Shown piece after piece: positions 44,046-55,101 of a stretch of 64,000 nt of DNA. This DNA is from Anaerolineaceae bacterium (GTDB lineage: Bacteria; Chloroflexota; Anaerolineae; Anaerolineales; Anaerolineaceae), in the NCBI GenBank assembly GCA_029975475.1, contig JARKPB010000008.1, positions 496,001-560,000 of the forward strand, given 5' to 3'. A model generated the notes under the pieces. The model was not told the origin of the DNA. It made no database searches and saw only the letters and a list, made by a program, of their open reading frames with translations. Made by a program: the position numbers and the translations under genes. The first letter of the stretch is position 1; each line of letters begins with the position of its first letter.

Positions 44046-44549
44046 ATGCTTGTTCTGGGGGTAGATCCAGGTACTGCGACGACCGGGTACGGGCTGGTAG
44101 AAGAAACCCCAGACGGCACGCTGGTGGCCCGGGCCTATGGGGTGATTACAACCCCTGCGGAGCTATCTCAAGGCGAGCGCCTTCTGCAGTTATTTACACA
44201 ACTTGAAACCCTGATTCAACTCCACCGCCCCGATGAAGGTGCGGTGGAGAAACTTTTTTTTGAAAAGAACGTTACCACCGGAATGGCGGTCAGTCAGGCG
44301 CGCGGCGTGATTTTACTCGCCATGGCAAAAATGGGTATATCCGGTTATGAGTATGCTCCCGTGGAGATAAAACGCTCGGTGGCCGGTTACGGCGGTGCGA
44401 AAAAGGCACAGATGCAGGAAATGGTGCGCCTGTTGCTGCAGCTGCCAGCGGTTCCGCGACCCGATGACGCGGCGGATGCTCTGGCAATTGCGATCTGCCA
44501 TCATCAAAATAGAAACCTGCGCGTTATTCTGGAGGCTGGCAGCGCATGA
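44046..44549 (+). CDS. ruvC: Holliday junction resolvase RuvC
   Basis: 167 aa. RNase-H-like endonuclease with acidic residues in LGVDPGTATTGYG, AVEKLFFEKN and RPDDAADALAIAI. It resolves four-way junctions with RuvAB. It starts 5 nt after the yebC stop and overlaps the next start by 4 nt. ruvA follows one gene later; ruvB is not in the window. Confidence 0.95.
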   Translation: MLVLGVDPGTATTGYGLVEETPDGTLVARAYGVITTPAELSQGERLLQLFTQLETLIQLHRPDEGAVEKLFFEKNVTTGMAVSQARGVILLAMAKMGISGYEYAPVEIKRSVAGYGGAKKAQMQEMVRLLLQLPAVPRPDDAADALAIAICHHQNRNLRVILEAGSA

Positions 44550-45376
44550 ACACCGGTGTGATCATTACCAGTCCGGCGAATCCTCGCATTAAAGAAATCC
44601 GCAAGCTGCGTGAAAAAAAATTCCGAAAATATAGCGGCCTGTATCTTGTTGAAGGGCTGCGCATCGTTGGCGAGGCGGTTAAATTTCCAGATCTGCTCCA
44701 CACCGTGATTGTCGCCCCTGAGCTGCTTACCAGCGCCTACGGGCAAGAACTGGTCAAAAAGCTTCAGCGCCAGCCCGTGGAGTTGTTATGGGTTAGCGCG
44801 GAGGTGTTTTCTTCTATCTCCGAGAAAGACGGGCCTCAGGGTCTGGCCGCAGTCATGCGGCAGCGAACAATCAGCCTTCCGGAACGAGAAATTGATTCTT
44901 CGGCACTGTATATCGCACTGGAGAGCGTTCAGGATCCGGGGAATCTTGGCAGCATCATCCGAACGGCTGACGCGGTTTCCGCCCAGGGGGTTGTGCTGGT
45001 TGGAAATTGCGTGGATTTGTACGATCCCGCCGTGATTCGCGGCAGTATGGGCGCGTTCTTTTCAATCCCGGTTATCAAAACTGAACTTTCAGACCTGTTC
45101 GCCTGGTGCAGCCGTATGGATCTTCAGGTAATCGGCACGTCGGATTCCGCCAGCACGCACTACGCGGCGGTGAGGTATCCGTGGAGGGTGCTGGTCTGGA
45201 TGGGCAGCGAGCAAAAGGGCCTGTCGGAGGATATCCAGACCAGGGTGAATCAGATGGTGCGAATTCCCATGGCGGGCTGCAGTGATTCGCTTAATTTGGC
45301 GGTGGCTACAGGGATTGTTTTATATGAAATTGTCAATCAGCGCAGCGGGCGGAACCCAATGGAGGTCGGAACATGA
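44546..45376 (+). CDS. TrmH/SpoU-family RNA 2'-O-methyltransferase
   Basis: 276 aa. The N-terminal substrate-binding domain (SPANPRIKEIRKLREKKFRKYSG, YLVEGLRIVGEAV) is typical of the RlmB/TsnR group, followed by the SPOUT knot: ALESVQDPGNLGSIIRTADAV (motif 1), MGSEQKGLSED (motif 2) and IPMAGCSDSLNLAVATGIVLYE (motif 3). It probably methylates a ribose in 23S rRNA; the site is not known. It overlaps ruvC and ruvA by 4 nt each. Confidence 0.9.
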   Translation: MNTGVIITSPANPRIKEIRKLREKKFRKYSGLYLVEGLRIVGEAVKFPDLLHTVIVAPELLTSAYGQELVKKLQRQPVELLWVSAEVFSSISEKDGPQGLAAVMRQRTISLPEREIDSSALYIALESVQDPGNLGSIIRTADAVSAQGVVLVGNCVDLYDPAVIRGSMGAFFSIPVIKTELSDLFAWCSRMDLQVIGTSDSASTHYAAVRYPWRVLVWMGSEQKGLSEDIQTRVNQMVRIPMAGCSDSLNLAVATGIVLYEIVNQRSGRNPMEVGT

Positions 45377-45948
45377 TCGCATCCATTCGTGGAAAAATCC
45401 TGGCGAAAGAGGAAGATGCGCTTGTGATTGAAATTGGCGGTTTGGGTTTGCGGGTGTTTTGCCCGACCTCGACGCTTGGCAGAAACGCGAGCGGAGACCT
45501 GGCGACATTATTCACACACCTGGTGGTTCGCGAGGATCTGCTCGCTCTGTATGGGTTTGAGACGCAAACCGAACTCGAGTTATTTACGTTGCTGATCGGC
45601 GCAAACGGCATCGGACCGCGCAGCGCGTTGACGATCCTCTCCGTACTTTCACCAGACGTGATCCGCCGCGCTGTTCTGGCGGAGCAACCTGATGTCTTTA
45701 CCCGCGTTCCCGGGATTGGCCGCAAGACCGCCCAGAAATTAATCCTGCATCTTCAGGGTAAAGTTGGATCTGCGGATGAAATCCTGGGACAGGAACATCT
45801 TGATGTCGACACGGATGTGTTGAACGCCCTGACCGCCCTCGGTTACAGTGTGATCGAAGCCCAGGCAGCGGTGCAATCCATCCCCCGGGACGCTCCGCAG
45901 GAAGTGGAGGTCAGGCTGCGGATCGCGCTCCAATTTTTTTCAACCTGA
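45373..45948 (+). CDS. ruvA: Holliday junction branch-migration protein RuvA
   Basis: 191 aa. OB-fold N-terminus (MIASIRGKILAKEEDALVIEI), helix-hairpin-helix motifs LLIGANGIGPRSAL and FTRVPGIGRKTAQKLIL, and the C-terminal RuvB-binding three-helix domain (VLNALTALGYSVIEAQAAVQSI). It overlaps the methyltransferase stop by 4 nt and ends the operon. Confidence 0.95.
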   Translation: MIASIRGKILAKEEDALVIEIGGLGLRVFCPTSTLGRNASGDLATLFTHLVVREDLLALYGFETQTELELFTLLIGANGIGPRSALTILSVLSPDVIRRAVLAEQPDVFTRVPGIGRKTAQKLILHLQGKVGSADEILGQEHLDVDTDVLNALTALGYSVIEAQAAVQSIPRDAPQEVEVRLRIALQFFST

Positions 45949-45972
45949 ACGGCAACGGGCATGTGCTTCAAC

Positions 45973-46001
45973 TGGACAATCCTCCGGCTTTCAGGTATGA
46001 T
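45973..46001 (+). promoter_or_regulatory. Promoter of the atpAGDC operon
   Basis: TGGACA, 17-nt spacer, TATGAT, about 100 nt before the atpA ATG. No terminator was seen between ruvA and this site. Confidence 0.55.
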
Positions 46002-46102
46002 TCGAATTGTATAAATTTACTCCAGTAATGAAATTGGGTTGGCTGGCAAGACGGGCTGACGCAATTTAGCATGAATCTATCGAAAACTACCTTGGAGGCT
46101 CA

Positions 46103-47767
46103 ATGACCGATTTGATCAAGCAGCTAACCAGCGATTTACAGCAGAAGATCGAAACCTTTACGCCGAGTCTCGGCGTTTCTGATGTCGGTATGGTGCTGGA
46201 AGCTGGCGACGGGATCGCCAGAGCCTCGGGTCTTTCCAATGTTCGCGCGCAAGAGCTGGTCGAATTCGATAACGGGGTTAAGGGCATCGCTTTTAACCTC
46301 GAAAAAGATTCCGTTGGCATCATTATCCTCGGCGATTACGCCGGTATCACCGAAGGTATGCAGGTTCGTTCTACCGGCCGGATCGCCTCTGTTCCGGTCG
46401 GTAACGCTATGATCGGCAGGGTGGTTAACGCGCTTGGCGAACCAATTGACGGAAAAGGTCCAATTCAAACCCAGCAGTACCGGCCGATTGAAAGAATCGC
46501 TGCGGGCGTGATTGATCGACAGGACGTGGATACACCGGTCCAGACCGGTTTAAAAGCGATTGATGCGATGATCCCGATTGGCCGCGGTCAGCGAGAATTA
46601 ATCATCGGTGATCGCCAGACCGGAAAAACAGCCATCGCGATAGACACCATCATCAACCAGAAAGGCAAGGATCTGATTTGTATTTACGTGGCGATCGGTC
46701 AGAAAAAATCTTCGGTCGCCAGAACGATTGCCACCCTGGAAAAACACGGCGCCATGGCTCATACCATTGTGGTTGTAGCTTCGGCAGATGAGGCGGCGGC
46801 CATCCAATATATCGCCCCCTATGCAGGCTGCGCCATCGGGGAAGAATTCATGGAAACTGGCCGGGACGCGCTGGTCGTTTATGACGATTTATCCAAGCAT
46901 GCCTGGGCTTACCGTCAGATATCGCTGCTGCTGCGCCGGCCGCCAGGACGTGAAGCCTATCCAGGCGATGTTTTTTATTTGCATTCCCGCTTGTTGGAGC
47001 GCGCCGCCAGGCTGGCAAAGGCTTATGTGATTGTGCCCGCCGATTTTCCCGAAGCGGCCGCCGCCGCTGCCGAGGCTGTTAACGGGGTGGTTTATACCGG
47101 GCCGGTTTCTCAGCATCGCGCCGAAGAAGCGTTAAAAACGCTGGATCAACCCGATCGATACAAAATTATCCCTGTCGAAGGCACTGGCGGTTCGTTAACC
47201 GCTTTGCCCATCATCGAGACCCTTCTGGGCGATGTTTCTGCCTATATTCCCACCAACGTTATCTCGATTACCGACGGCCAGATTTACCTTGAAGGCAATT
47301 TGTTTAACGCCGGGATCCGGCCAGCCATCAATGTTGGCATCTCTGTTTCGCGGGTCGGCGGCTCGGCGCAGACCAAAGCCATGAAGCAGGTTGCCGGACG
47401 CTTGCGGCTGGATATGGCAGCCTTCCGGGACCTGGCCGCCTTTGCGCAATTTGGCTCGGATCTGGATAAAGCCACTCTGGCGCAATTAAACCGCGGCTTA
47501 CGCCTTCAGGAAATCCTGAAGCAGGCGCAATATGAACCAATGGAGCTGGAACATCAGGTGATGGTGTTGTTTGCCGCGACCAATGGTTACTGCGATCAAA
47601 TTCCGGTTGAGAAAATGAAGCAGTGGGAGAGCGATTTCTTGAAATTCATTGAAGCCTCGTACCCTGAAATCGGCCGTGAGATTTCAAGTAAAAAGCGGAT
47701 CACGCCTGAAAATGAAGAGCGTTTGAGAGCCGCAATCGCGCAGTATAACAGCAGCTGGGTCGTTTAA
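46103..47767 (+). CDS. atpA: F1 ATP synthase subunit alpha
   Basis: 554 aa, somewhat longer than the usual 500-515. Walker [65 protein letters not shown] and [17 protein letters not shown]. It forms the non-catalytic nucleotide-binding subunit of the F1 hexamer. It opens the cluster without any atpB, atpE, atpF or atpH gene upstream. GGAGG lies before the ATG. Confidence 0.97.
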   Translation: MTDLIKQLTSDLQQKIETFTPSLGVSDVGMVLEAGDGIARASGLSNVRAQELVEFDNGVKGIAFNLEKDSVGIIILGDYAGITEGMQVRSTGRIASVPVGNAMIGRVVNALGEPIDGKGPIQTQQYRPIERIAAGVIDRQDVDTPVQTGLKAIDAMIPIGRGQRELIIGDRQTGKTAIAIDTIINQKGKDLICIYVAIGQKKSSVARTIATLEKHGAMAHTIVVVASADEAAAIQYIAPYAGCAIGEEFMETGRDALVVYDDLSKHAWAYRQISLLLRRPPGREAYPGDVFYLHSRLLERAARLAKAYVIVPADFPEAAAAAAEAVNGVVYTGPVSQHRAEEALKTLDQPDRYKIIPVEGTGGSLTALPIIETLLGDVSAYIPTNVISITDGQIYLEGNLFNAGIRPAINVGISVSRVGGSAQTKAMKQVAGRLRLDMAAFRDLAAFAQFGSDLDKATLAQLNRGLRLQEILKQAQYEPMELEHQVMVLFAATNGYCDQIPVEKMKQWESDFLKFIEASYPEIGREISSKKRITPENEERLRAAIAQYNSSWVV

Positions 47768-47790
47768 CCTTTACAGATCAGGAAACGCAA

Positions 47791-50105
<2,315 letters not shown>

Positions 50106-50116
50106 GGAGCCGGTAG

Positions 50117-50545
50117 ATGCCAATCCGCTGCGAAATTGTCTCACAAGATCGGGTCGTTTTTTCTGGCGACGTGGATATGGTGATCCTGCCGGGCGCTGAC
50201 GGCGTGATGGGAATATTACCTAACCATTCTCCTGTCCTGACCACTTTGAATTATGGTATCATCACGGTTCGGAAGAAATCAACTGATCAGGTTTTCACGG
50301 TCGCCGGCGGGATCGCCGAGGTACAGCCCGATCAGGTGACTGTCCTGGCGGACGCGGCAGAAAACGTGCTTGAAATTGACGTTCAGCGGGCGGAGGCAGC
50401 CCGAAAAAGGGCGGAAGAAGCTCTGAAGGCGGAAGTCAGTCTTGATTCGGATCGCTATCTGCGCTTGCAGGCAGCCCTCAAGCGATCCCATTTGCGTCTG
50501 GAAGCGGCCAGAAAATACCGCGGGGGCCCGAAGTTCGGTTCATAA
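50117..50545 (+). CDS. atpC: F1 ATP synthase subunit epsilon
   Basis: 142 aa: beta-sandwich N-terminus (VVFSGDVDMVILPGADGVMGILPNHSPVL) and a two-helix C-terminus (EAARKRAEEALKAE). It links rotor to c-ring and inhibits ATP hydrolysis. It follows atpD by 11 nt. The C-terminal helix is ordinary. Confidence 0.94.
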   Translation: MPIRCEIVSQDRVVFSGDVDMVILPGADGVMGILPNHSPVLTTLNYGIITVRKKSTDQVFTVAGGIAEVQPDQVTVLADAAENVLEIDVQRAEAARKRAEEALKAEVSLDSDRYLRLQAALKRSHLRLEAARKYRGGPKFGS

Positions 50546-50568
50546 ATTAAGCCCCGAATGGAAAAGGA

Positions 50569-51576
50569 ATGCCAGGTTTATCCAAAGAGTTCGGCATTGA
50601 TCTTGGTACGATGAATACCGTCATCGCTGAAGCCGGTCAAATCCTGCTTCAGGAACCGACGGTGGTAGCCATCCTGACCGATGAATTAAAAATGGTGGAA
50701 TGGGGACAGGCCGCCAAGGACATGGTCGGCCGGGTACCCGAATCGATCGAAGTTGTCCGTCCGCTTGTGCACGGGGTGATCGCGGATTTTGAGGTTACTG
50801 AAAAGCTGCTGCAATACTTGATCCGTAAGGTGTCTGGTTCGATGCTGCTGTTTCGGCCAAAGCTGATGATCAGTATTCCTTATGGAATTACCAGCGTGGA
50901 GCAGCGGGCTGTGCACGAGGCTGGTTTGGGCTCCGGCGCGCGCGAGGTTTACCTGATCCATCAACCGCTGGCTGCCGCGCTGGGCGTCGATTTGCCGATT
51001 TCCACCCCATCGGGCAATATGCTCATCTGTCTGGGAGGCGGGACGAATCAGGTGGCTGTCCTGGCGATGAACGGGATTGTTTCTGCCGATAGTTCCCGCA
51101 CCGGCGGGCTGGCGATGGACGAAGCCATTATTGCTTACGTGCGGAAGAAATTTGGTGTCATTATCGGGCAGCCCACAGCTGAACAATTAAAAATTCGAAT
51201 TGGCGCGGCTGTCCCGCAGGATCAGCAGTACTCGATGGAAATTCAGGGTCAGGATCAGGTTACCGGCCTCCCGCGCGCGATAACCCTGACGACGGATGAC
51301 ATCATCGAAGCTTTGCAGGAACCGCTGGCAGAGATTGTTGCCCTCAACAAGCGCGTTCTTGAAAAAACGCCGCCAGAATTGATCTCGGATATTATTGACC
51401 GCGGGGTGGCGATGTGCGGCGGCGGAGCGTTGCTGAGGGGTATGGATAAGTTCCTGACGAAATCTCTGGGGATTCCTGCCTATCTGGTGGATAACCCGAC
51501 CACCTGCACCGCTGAAGGTGTCATAAAAGGCCTGGCATTGCGCGAAGCCTTGCGGCGCAGCCTTCCGGCGATCTAA
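50569..51576 (+). CDS. MreB/Mbl-family actin-like protein
   Basis: 335 aa. Phosphate 1 FGIDLGTMNTVI, connect 1 LPISTPSGNMLICLGGGTNQVAVL, adenosine motif VAMCGGGALLRGMDKFL. It forms membrane-bound filaments guiding wall synthesis. Differences from typical MreB are the replaced DIGGGTT motif (CLGGGTN, Asp to Leu in phosphate 2) and a short N-terminus, so it may be a diverged paralogue. mreC and mreD are absent. It is 23 nt after atpC and ends in a strong terminator. Confidence 0.87.
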   Translation: MPGLSKEFGIDLGTMNTVIAEAGQILLQEPTVVAILTDELKMVEWGQAAKDMVGRVPESIEVVRPLVHGVIADFEVTEKLLQYLIRKVSGSMLLFRPKLMISIPYGITSVEQRAVHEAGLGSGAREVYLIHQPLAAALGVDLPISTPSGNMLICLGGGTNQVAVLAMNGIVSADSSRTGGLAMDEAIIAYVRKKFGVIIGQPTAEQLKIRIGAAVPQDQQYSMEIQGQDQVTGLPRAITLTTDDIIEALQEPLAEIVALNKRVLEKTPPELISDIIDRGVAMCGGGALLRGMDKFLTKSLGIPAYLVDNPTTCTAEGVIKGLALREALRRSLPAI

Positions 51577-51577
51577 T

Positions 51578-51604
51578 AAAAAAACCCCGTCAGGGTTTTT
51601 TTTA
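51578..51604. terminator. Bidirectional terminator between the mreB-like gene and rex
   Basis: A-rich then T-rich arms around a CCC/GGG core (51578-51587 with 51593-51602) and a T tract on each strand. Confidence 0.85.
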
Positions 51605-52216
51605 TTTTCCAACATAATAGGTCATGTGCTGAAGACTGTTAATCGGGTCGATATCTTTGACCAGAACCCCGGTGGGAACTTTTAAGACCACGGGGGCGTA
51701 ATTCAGGATTGCCTGAATACCGGCTACGACAAGATCATTCGTCACAGCCTGGGCTTCAGCCGCCGGAACGGTTAACATGGCGATCCGAATGCCCTCTTCG
51801 CGAATTCTGGGAGCTAAAGTCTTGATATCTTCGATCCTTAATGTTCCGATTGAACGCCCGATTTTTTCTGGGTCTTTATCAAAGACGGCCGCGATGTAGA
51901 ATCCGCGATTTTCAAAGCCCTGATACCGCGCAATCGCGTGACCCAGATCGCCAGCGCCAACCAGGGCAATTTTCCAGGTCTGATTTACCTTAAGAATATT
52001 CCGAAGTTGTTGAATGAGAAAAGGAATTTCATATCCCGTTCCCTGTTTGCCAAATTCCCCAAACTGGGATAGATCTTTGCGGATCTGGGCTGAGGAAAGA
52101 CCCAGAAGGACCCCCATTTCCTGTGACGACGTGGTCTGGATCCCCTGACGGCTCAGGTATTCAAGAATGTGAAGATAACGCGGCAGCCGGGAGATGATAA
52201 TATCGGGTATATCCAT
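51602..52216 (-). CDS. rex: Redox-sensing transcriptional repressor Rex
   Basis: 204 aa. An N-terminal winged helix (SRLPRYLHILEYL, SSAQIRKDLSQFGEFGKQGTGY) and a Rossmann domain (IALVGAGDLGHAIARYQGF) bind DNA and NADH. It represses fermentative and respiratory genes when the NADH/NAD ratio is low. No clear full Rex operator (TTGTGAA palindrome) was found in the nearby intergenic regions. It is a short gene for the family but complete. Confidence 0.95.
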   Translation of the reverse strand: MDIPDIIISRLPRYLHILEYLSRQGIQTTSSQEMGVLLGLSSAQIRKDLSQFGEFGKQGTGYEIPFLIQQLRNILKVNQTWKIALVGAGDLGHAIARYQGFENRGFYIAAVFDKDPEKIGRSIGTLRIEDIKTLAPRIREEGIRIAMLTVPAAEAQAVTNDLVVAGIQAILNYAPVVLKVPTGVLVKDIDPINSLQHMTYYVGK

Positions 52217-52278
52217 CTTTTTACCTCAGATAACGCCCAAATCTTCATCAAATTTATCATAATCAAGAATATTGTGCA

Positions 52279-52307
52279 ATAAAAGCGCCAGGGGTTTTCC
52301 CTGGCGC
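52279..52307 (-). terminator. Terminator after the zinc peptidase gene
   Basis: A 9-bp GC-rich perfect stem (52285-52293 with 52299-52307) and a TTTTATTG tail on the minus strand. Confidence 0.75.
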
Positions 52308-52324
52308 GGCACGGATGGATAGTT

Positions 52325-53026
52325 TCAGTCTCTGGATCGGCCCATTAATAAGAATAGGTAATACAAAACGGTCGAAACTGCCTGCGCGGCTGCCGCGACA
52401 TACGTCAGGGCTGCAGCGTCCAACACCTTGTAAATCCCGGTCATTTCTGAATTGTACAGCACCCCCGAAGTGGACAGATACGCCTTGGCGCGCGCGGAGG
52501 CGTCAATTTCCACCGGCAAGGTGATCAGGGCGAAGACAGCGGTGGCTGAGAATAATCCCAGACCAACCCAGGCCAGGGTTGTTCCGGTGGATGAAGCCAT
52601 AAAGAGACCGATCATGAAGATAATTGGACCGAGCCAGGATCCAATTTGAACGGTTGGCACCAGGGCGGAGCGCAGTTTCAACATGCCATAAGCGCTGGCA
52701 TCCTGAACGGCATGGCCGGCTTCGTGCGCGGCCACTCCTGCGGCTGCAATGCTGTTGGACCGGTAAACATTTGGGCTTAAACGCAAAGTTTTGCTGCGCG
52801 GATCATAATGGTCGGAAAGAAAACCCTGCGTTTCTTCAACCCGAACTGCGTTTAGACCGTTGGAATCCAGCATACGGCGGGCAATTTCGGCGCCGGTTAA
52901 GCCGACGTTGCTGCGTACCCGGGAAAATTTTTCAAAAGCAGATTTAACTTTTGCCTGCGCCCACAGCCCCAGCAGCAATGCCGGGAGGCTGAACAGCAGA
53001 TAGAGTCCGTAACCGCCTAAAAACAT
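52325..53026 (-). CDS. Membrane zinc metallopeptidase (YugP family)
   Basis: 233 aa. An N-terminal TM helix, soluble part, catalytic zinc motif in AAGVAAHEAGHAVQDA (HExxH near residue 100), and two or three C-terminal TM helices with ITLPVEIDASARAKAYL providing the third ligand region. Matches the YugP / DUF2307 family, whose substrates are mostly unknown. AGGAGG lies before the ATG. Confidence 0.88.
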   Translation of the reverse strand: MFLGGYGLYLLFSLPALLLGLWAQAKVKSAFEKFSRVRSNVGLTGAEIARRMLDSNGLNAVRVEETQGFLSDHYDPRSKTLRLSPNVYRSNSIAAAGVAAHEAGHAVQDASAYGMLKLRSALVPTVQIGSWLGPIIFMIGLFMASSTGTTLAWVGLGLFSATAVFALITLPVEIDASARAKAYLSTSGVLYNSEMTGIYKVLDAAALTYVAAAAQAVSTVLYYLFLLMGRSRD

Positions 53027-53111
53027 TGATTCCTCCTTTCACTATCAACTATATACTGGATGTTAATTATAAGAGACTTAATCCAATATCAGAATGATAT
53101 TAACAAGGTAT

Positions 53112-53134
53112 AAAAAAAACCGGCAGAAGCCGGT
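53112..53134 (-). terminator. Terminator after tRNA-Arg
   Basis: A 6-bp stem ACCGGC/GCCGGT (53119-53124 with 53129-53134), AGAA loop and eight T on the minus strand. Confidence 0.8.
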
Positions 53135-53141
53135 CGTCAGG

Positions 53142-53213
53142 CGTCCCTGCGGAGACTCGAACTCCGGCTTCCAGCTCCGGAGGCTGGCGCTCTATCCACT
53201 GAGCTACAGGGAC
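53142..53213 (-). tRNA. tRNA-Arg (anticodon CCG)
   Basis: 72 nt. Acceptor arms GTCCCTG/CAGGGAC, D-arm GCTC/GAGC, anticodon stem CCAGC/GCTGG with loop CTCCGGA (anticodon CCG, reads CGG), T-arm CGGAG/CTCCG with TTCGAGT loop, discriminator G. CCA is not encoded. It starts 10 nt after the end of the AIR-synthase-like gene on the same strand. Confidence 0.95.
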
Positions 53214-53223
53214 GTGATTAGCA

Positions 53224-54270
53224 TCATTTTACCATGAATGGCGGTCGTTCTTCCAGGATTCTGGCAATTTCATCCCGCTCGGGTGTGGGCAGCAACCGGC
53301 CAGTGTCTCCATCAATCACTTCAACACCGCTGCCAGCGCTGACCGAACCGATGCGGGCTGCGGTGATGCTGGCCGCTGATAGGCCGGTGATTATTTTTTC
53401 CGTTTCCTCCGGCGGGCAGGCAAGCAGCAGCGCGCCAGAGGAGATCGTCGCCCATGGGTCAAGGTCAAAGAATTCGCAGATCCGTTTGGAGATGGAGGCG
53501 ATCGGGACTGCTCTGGCTTCTACGCGCAACTTAACTTGACCGGCATATGCCATCTCATTCAGCGCAGCAGCCAGCCCTCCTTCAGTGGGGTCGTGCATGG
53601 CATGCACGCGGCCGTTTGCGAGCGCGGTCCGGGCATCCAGGCTGACACCGATTCCCGGAGTGTATATAAAATTCGCCGCCTGGTCAAGCTCAGCGGGAGA
53701 AAACGTCCCGCTTAAAGTTTTGCGGAACTCCCTCGCCAGAATCGCGGTCCCTTCCAGCGCGATGGTTTTGGTGAGGATCAGGTCGTCACCGACCTGAATT
53801 CCAGTCGGGAGCACCAGGCGGTTTTTATCGCAGGTGCCGAGCAGGGTTAGACTCAAAATAGGCCGGTCCAGTCCGCTGGTGATTTCTGTGTGGCCGCCAG
53901 CGACATGAATACCAAGGGGTTCGCAGGCTGAACGGATTTGGTCAGCGATTTGATAGGCAAGATTTGGGGTGCTTTGCCCTTCTGGCAGCAGTGCGGTCAC
54001 CAGCAGCCAGCGCGGTGTTGCCCCGGTCGTGGCCAGATCGTTGGCAGTGATTTGAACCGCGTACCATCCGATTTCATCCGCGGCAAATGTGATCGGATCG
54101 GTCTTCGCGACAAGCAGTTGCTGCCCCAGTTCAATCACCGCGCAATCCATGCCAACGGCAGGGCCGGCGAGGATGGAGGGATCGTCCACCGGCAGTCGGC
54201 TGATCAGGGTATTTAATGCTTCAGGGGGGAGTTTTCCGGTTTTCAGGATTGATTGCGGTTCATTCTTCAT
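53224..54270 (-). CDS. AIR synthase-related (HypE/PurM-fold) protein
   Basis: 348 aa. PurM-like fold: Asp-rich GMDCAVIELG, DPITFAADEIGWYAVQITANDLATTGATP, a middle VAGGHTEITSGLDRPILSLTLLG, and MHDPTEGGLAAALNEMA. The pattern is closest to HypE-like AIR synthase-related proteins. The C-terminus (LEERPPFMVK) lacks the Cys that true HypE uses to carry the cyano group, and no hyp genes are present, so hydrogenase maturation is unlikely. ATP-binding role probable; reaction unknown. The ATG at 54270 fits the -10 at 54290-54295. Confidence 0.8.
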   Translation of the reverse strand: MKNEPQSILKTGKLPPEALNTLISRLPVDDPSILAGPAVGMDCAVIELGQQLLVAKTDPITFAADEIGWYAVQITANDLATTGATPRWLLVTALLPEGQSTPNLAYQIADQIRSACEPLGIHVAGGHTEITSGLDRPILSLTLLGTCDKNRLVLPTGIQVGDDLILTKTIALEGTAILAREFRKTLSGTFSPAELDQAANFIYTPGIGVSLDARTALANGRVHAMHDPTEGGLAAALNEMAYAGQVKLRVEARAVPIASISKRICEFFDLDPWATISSGALLLACPPEETEKIITGLSAASITAARIGSVSAGSGVEVIDGDTGRLLPTPERDEIARILEERPPFMVK

Positions 54271-54289
54271 AATTTTGCCCGATAACGCC

Positions 54290-54297
54290 ATTATAAT
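54290..54297. promoter_or_regulatory. Shared palindromic -10 of two divergent genes
   Basis: ATTATAAT reads as TATAAT on the minus strand (54290-54295) and on the plus strand (54292-54297), serving the AIR-synthase-like gene and the phosphatase gene. Transcription from the two could exclude each other. Confidence 0.45.
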
Positions 54298-54326
54298 TGC
54301 TCCATCAACTTCCGGGAAATAATAAC

Positions 54327-55031
54327 ATGGAGATTTATTTTATTCGCCACGCGCAATCAACGAACAACCATCTGTTCGAGACAACTGGTTCAACCCTGGG
54401 GCGCAGCGCTGATCCTGATCTTTCCAGGGTTGGTCACGATCAGTTAAGCAGGCTTCACCGATATTTCCGCGCGGAGAAGGAATGGTTGGAACGGCAGGGT
54501 TTCGAGCGGATCGAAATCTGGAGCAGCCCGATGATTCGCGCGATTCGCACCGCGCAATCCATTTCCGAAGCAGTTCAAATCCCGATTCAGCTGCACCCTG
54601 AGATCTATGAGGTCGGGGGGATTTATCTGGAGGACGCTGAAACCGGGGCGAAAGTCGGTCATACCGGACTAAAAAGCGGTGATGCCAGGGCAATTTTCCC
54701 TTCCCTTCAGCTGCCAGACTGGGTCTCTTCGCAAGGTTGGTGGAATCGTCCGCATGAAAGCTGGGAGGAAGCGGTGATGAGAGGAAACCGGGTCGCGGAT
54801 CAGCTGCGCGGCGAATGGTTTAACTTTCAATCCGCTCTTGTTCTGGTCTCTCATAACGCTTTTTTTCAATGTTTTCTGAGGGGGTTGCTCCAGCAAAACT
54901 GGTCGCGCGAAATCTGGTTTCAGTTAAATAACGCTTCGGTAAGCAGATGTTCGATTTTTGAGAATGGGCGGGTGGATGTCACGGCGATAAACTTCATCTC
55001 CCATTTGCCGATCAGTTTACGAACGTTGTAA
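54327..55031 (+). CDS. Histidine phosphatase family protein
   Basis: 234 aa. Phosphoglycerate-mutase-like fold with FIRHAQSTNN (catalytic His, RHG-like), SSPMIRAIRTAQ (second Arg), the acidic ESWEEAVMR region and LVSHNAFFQCFL (second His). It hydrolyses a phosphomonoester of unknown identity. The longer in-frame start at 54297 would lie in the promoter. Confidence 0.87.
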   Translation: MEIYFIRHAQSTNNHLFETTGSTLGRSADPDLSRVGHDQLSRLHRYFRAEKEWLERQGFERIEIWSSPMIRAIRTAQSISEAVQIPIQLHPEIYEVGGIYLEDAETGAKVGHTGLKSGDARAIFPSLQLPDWVSSQGWWNRPHESWEEAVMRGNRVADQLRGEWFNFQSALVLVSHNAFFQCFLRGLLQQNWSREIWFQLNNASVSRCSIFENGRVDVTAINFISHLPISLRTL

Positions 55032-55053
55032 TCAATTGCCAGCTGTTTGTAAA

Positions 55054-55082
55054 TTGCGCGATAGAACGGGTTTGCTTATAAT
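55054..55082 (+). promoter_or_regulatory. Promoter of the kinase/PP2C/VWA/FHA cassette
   Basis: TTGCGC, 17-nt spacer, TATAAT, 19 nt before the first possible ATG at 55102. Genes downstream to 60202 are closely packed. Confidence 0.6.
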
Positions 55083-55101
55083 GGTTTAATCGTTCCAAAT
55101 A

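Noticed and set aside
52265-52285. TTGTG/CAATA sequence as a Rex operator
   Set aside because: Only a short palindrome is present, without the TTGTGAA half-sites, and it lies downstream of the peptidase gene.
53224-54270. selD (selenide water dikinase) to accompany the selenoprotein candidate
   Set aside because: It has the PurM fold but lacks the N-terminal Cys/Sec-Gly-Cys loop of SelD; it is an AIR-synthase-related protein.
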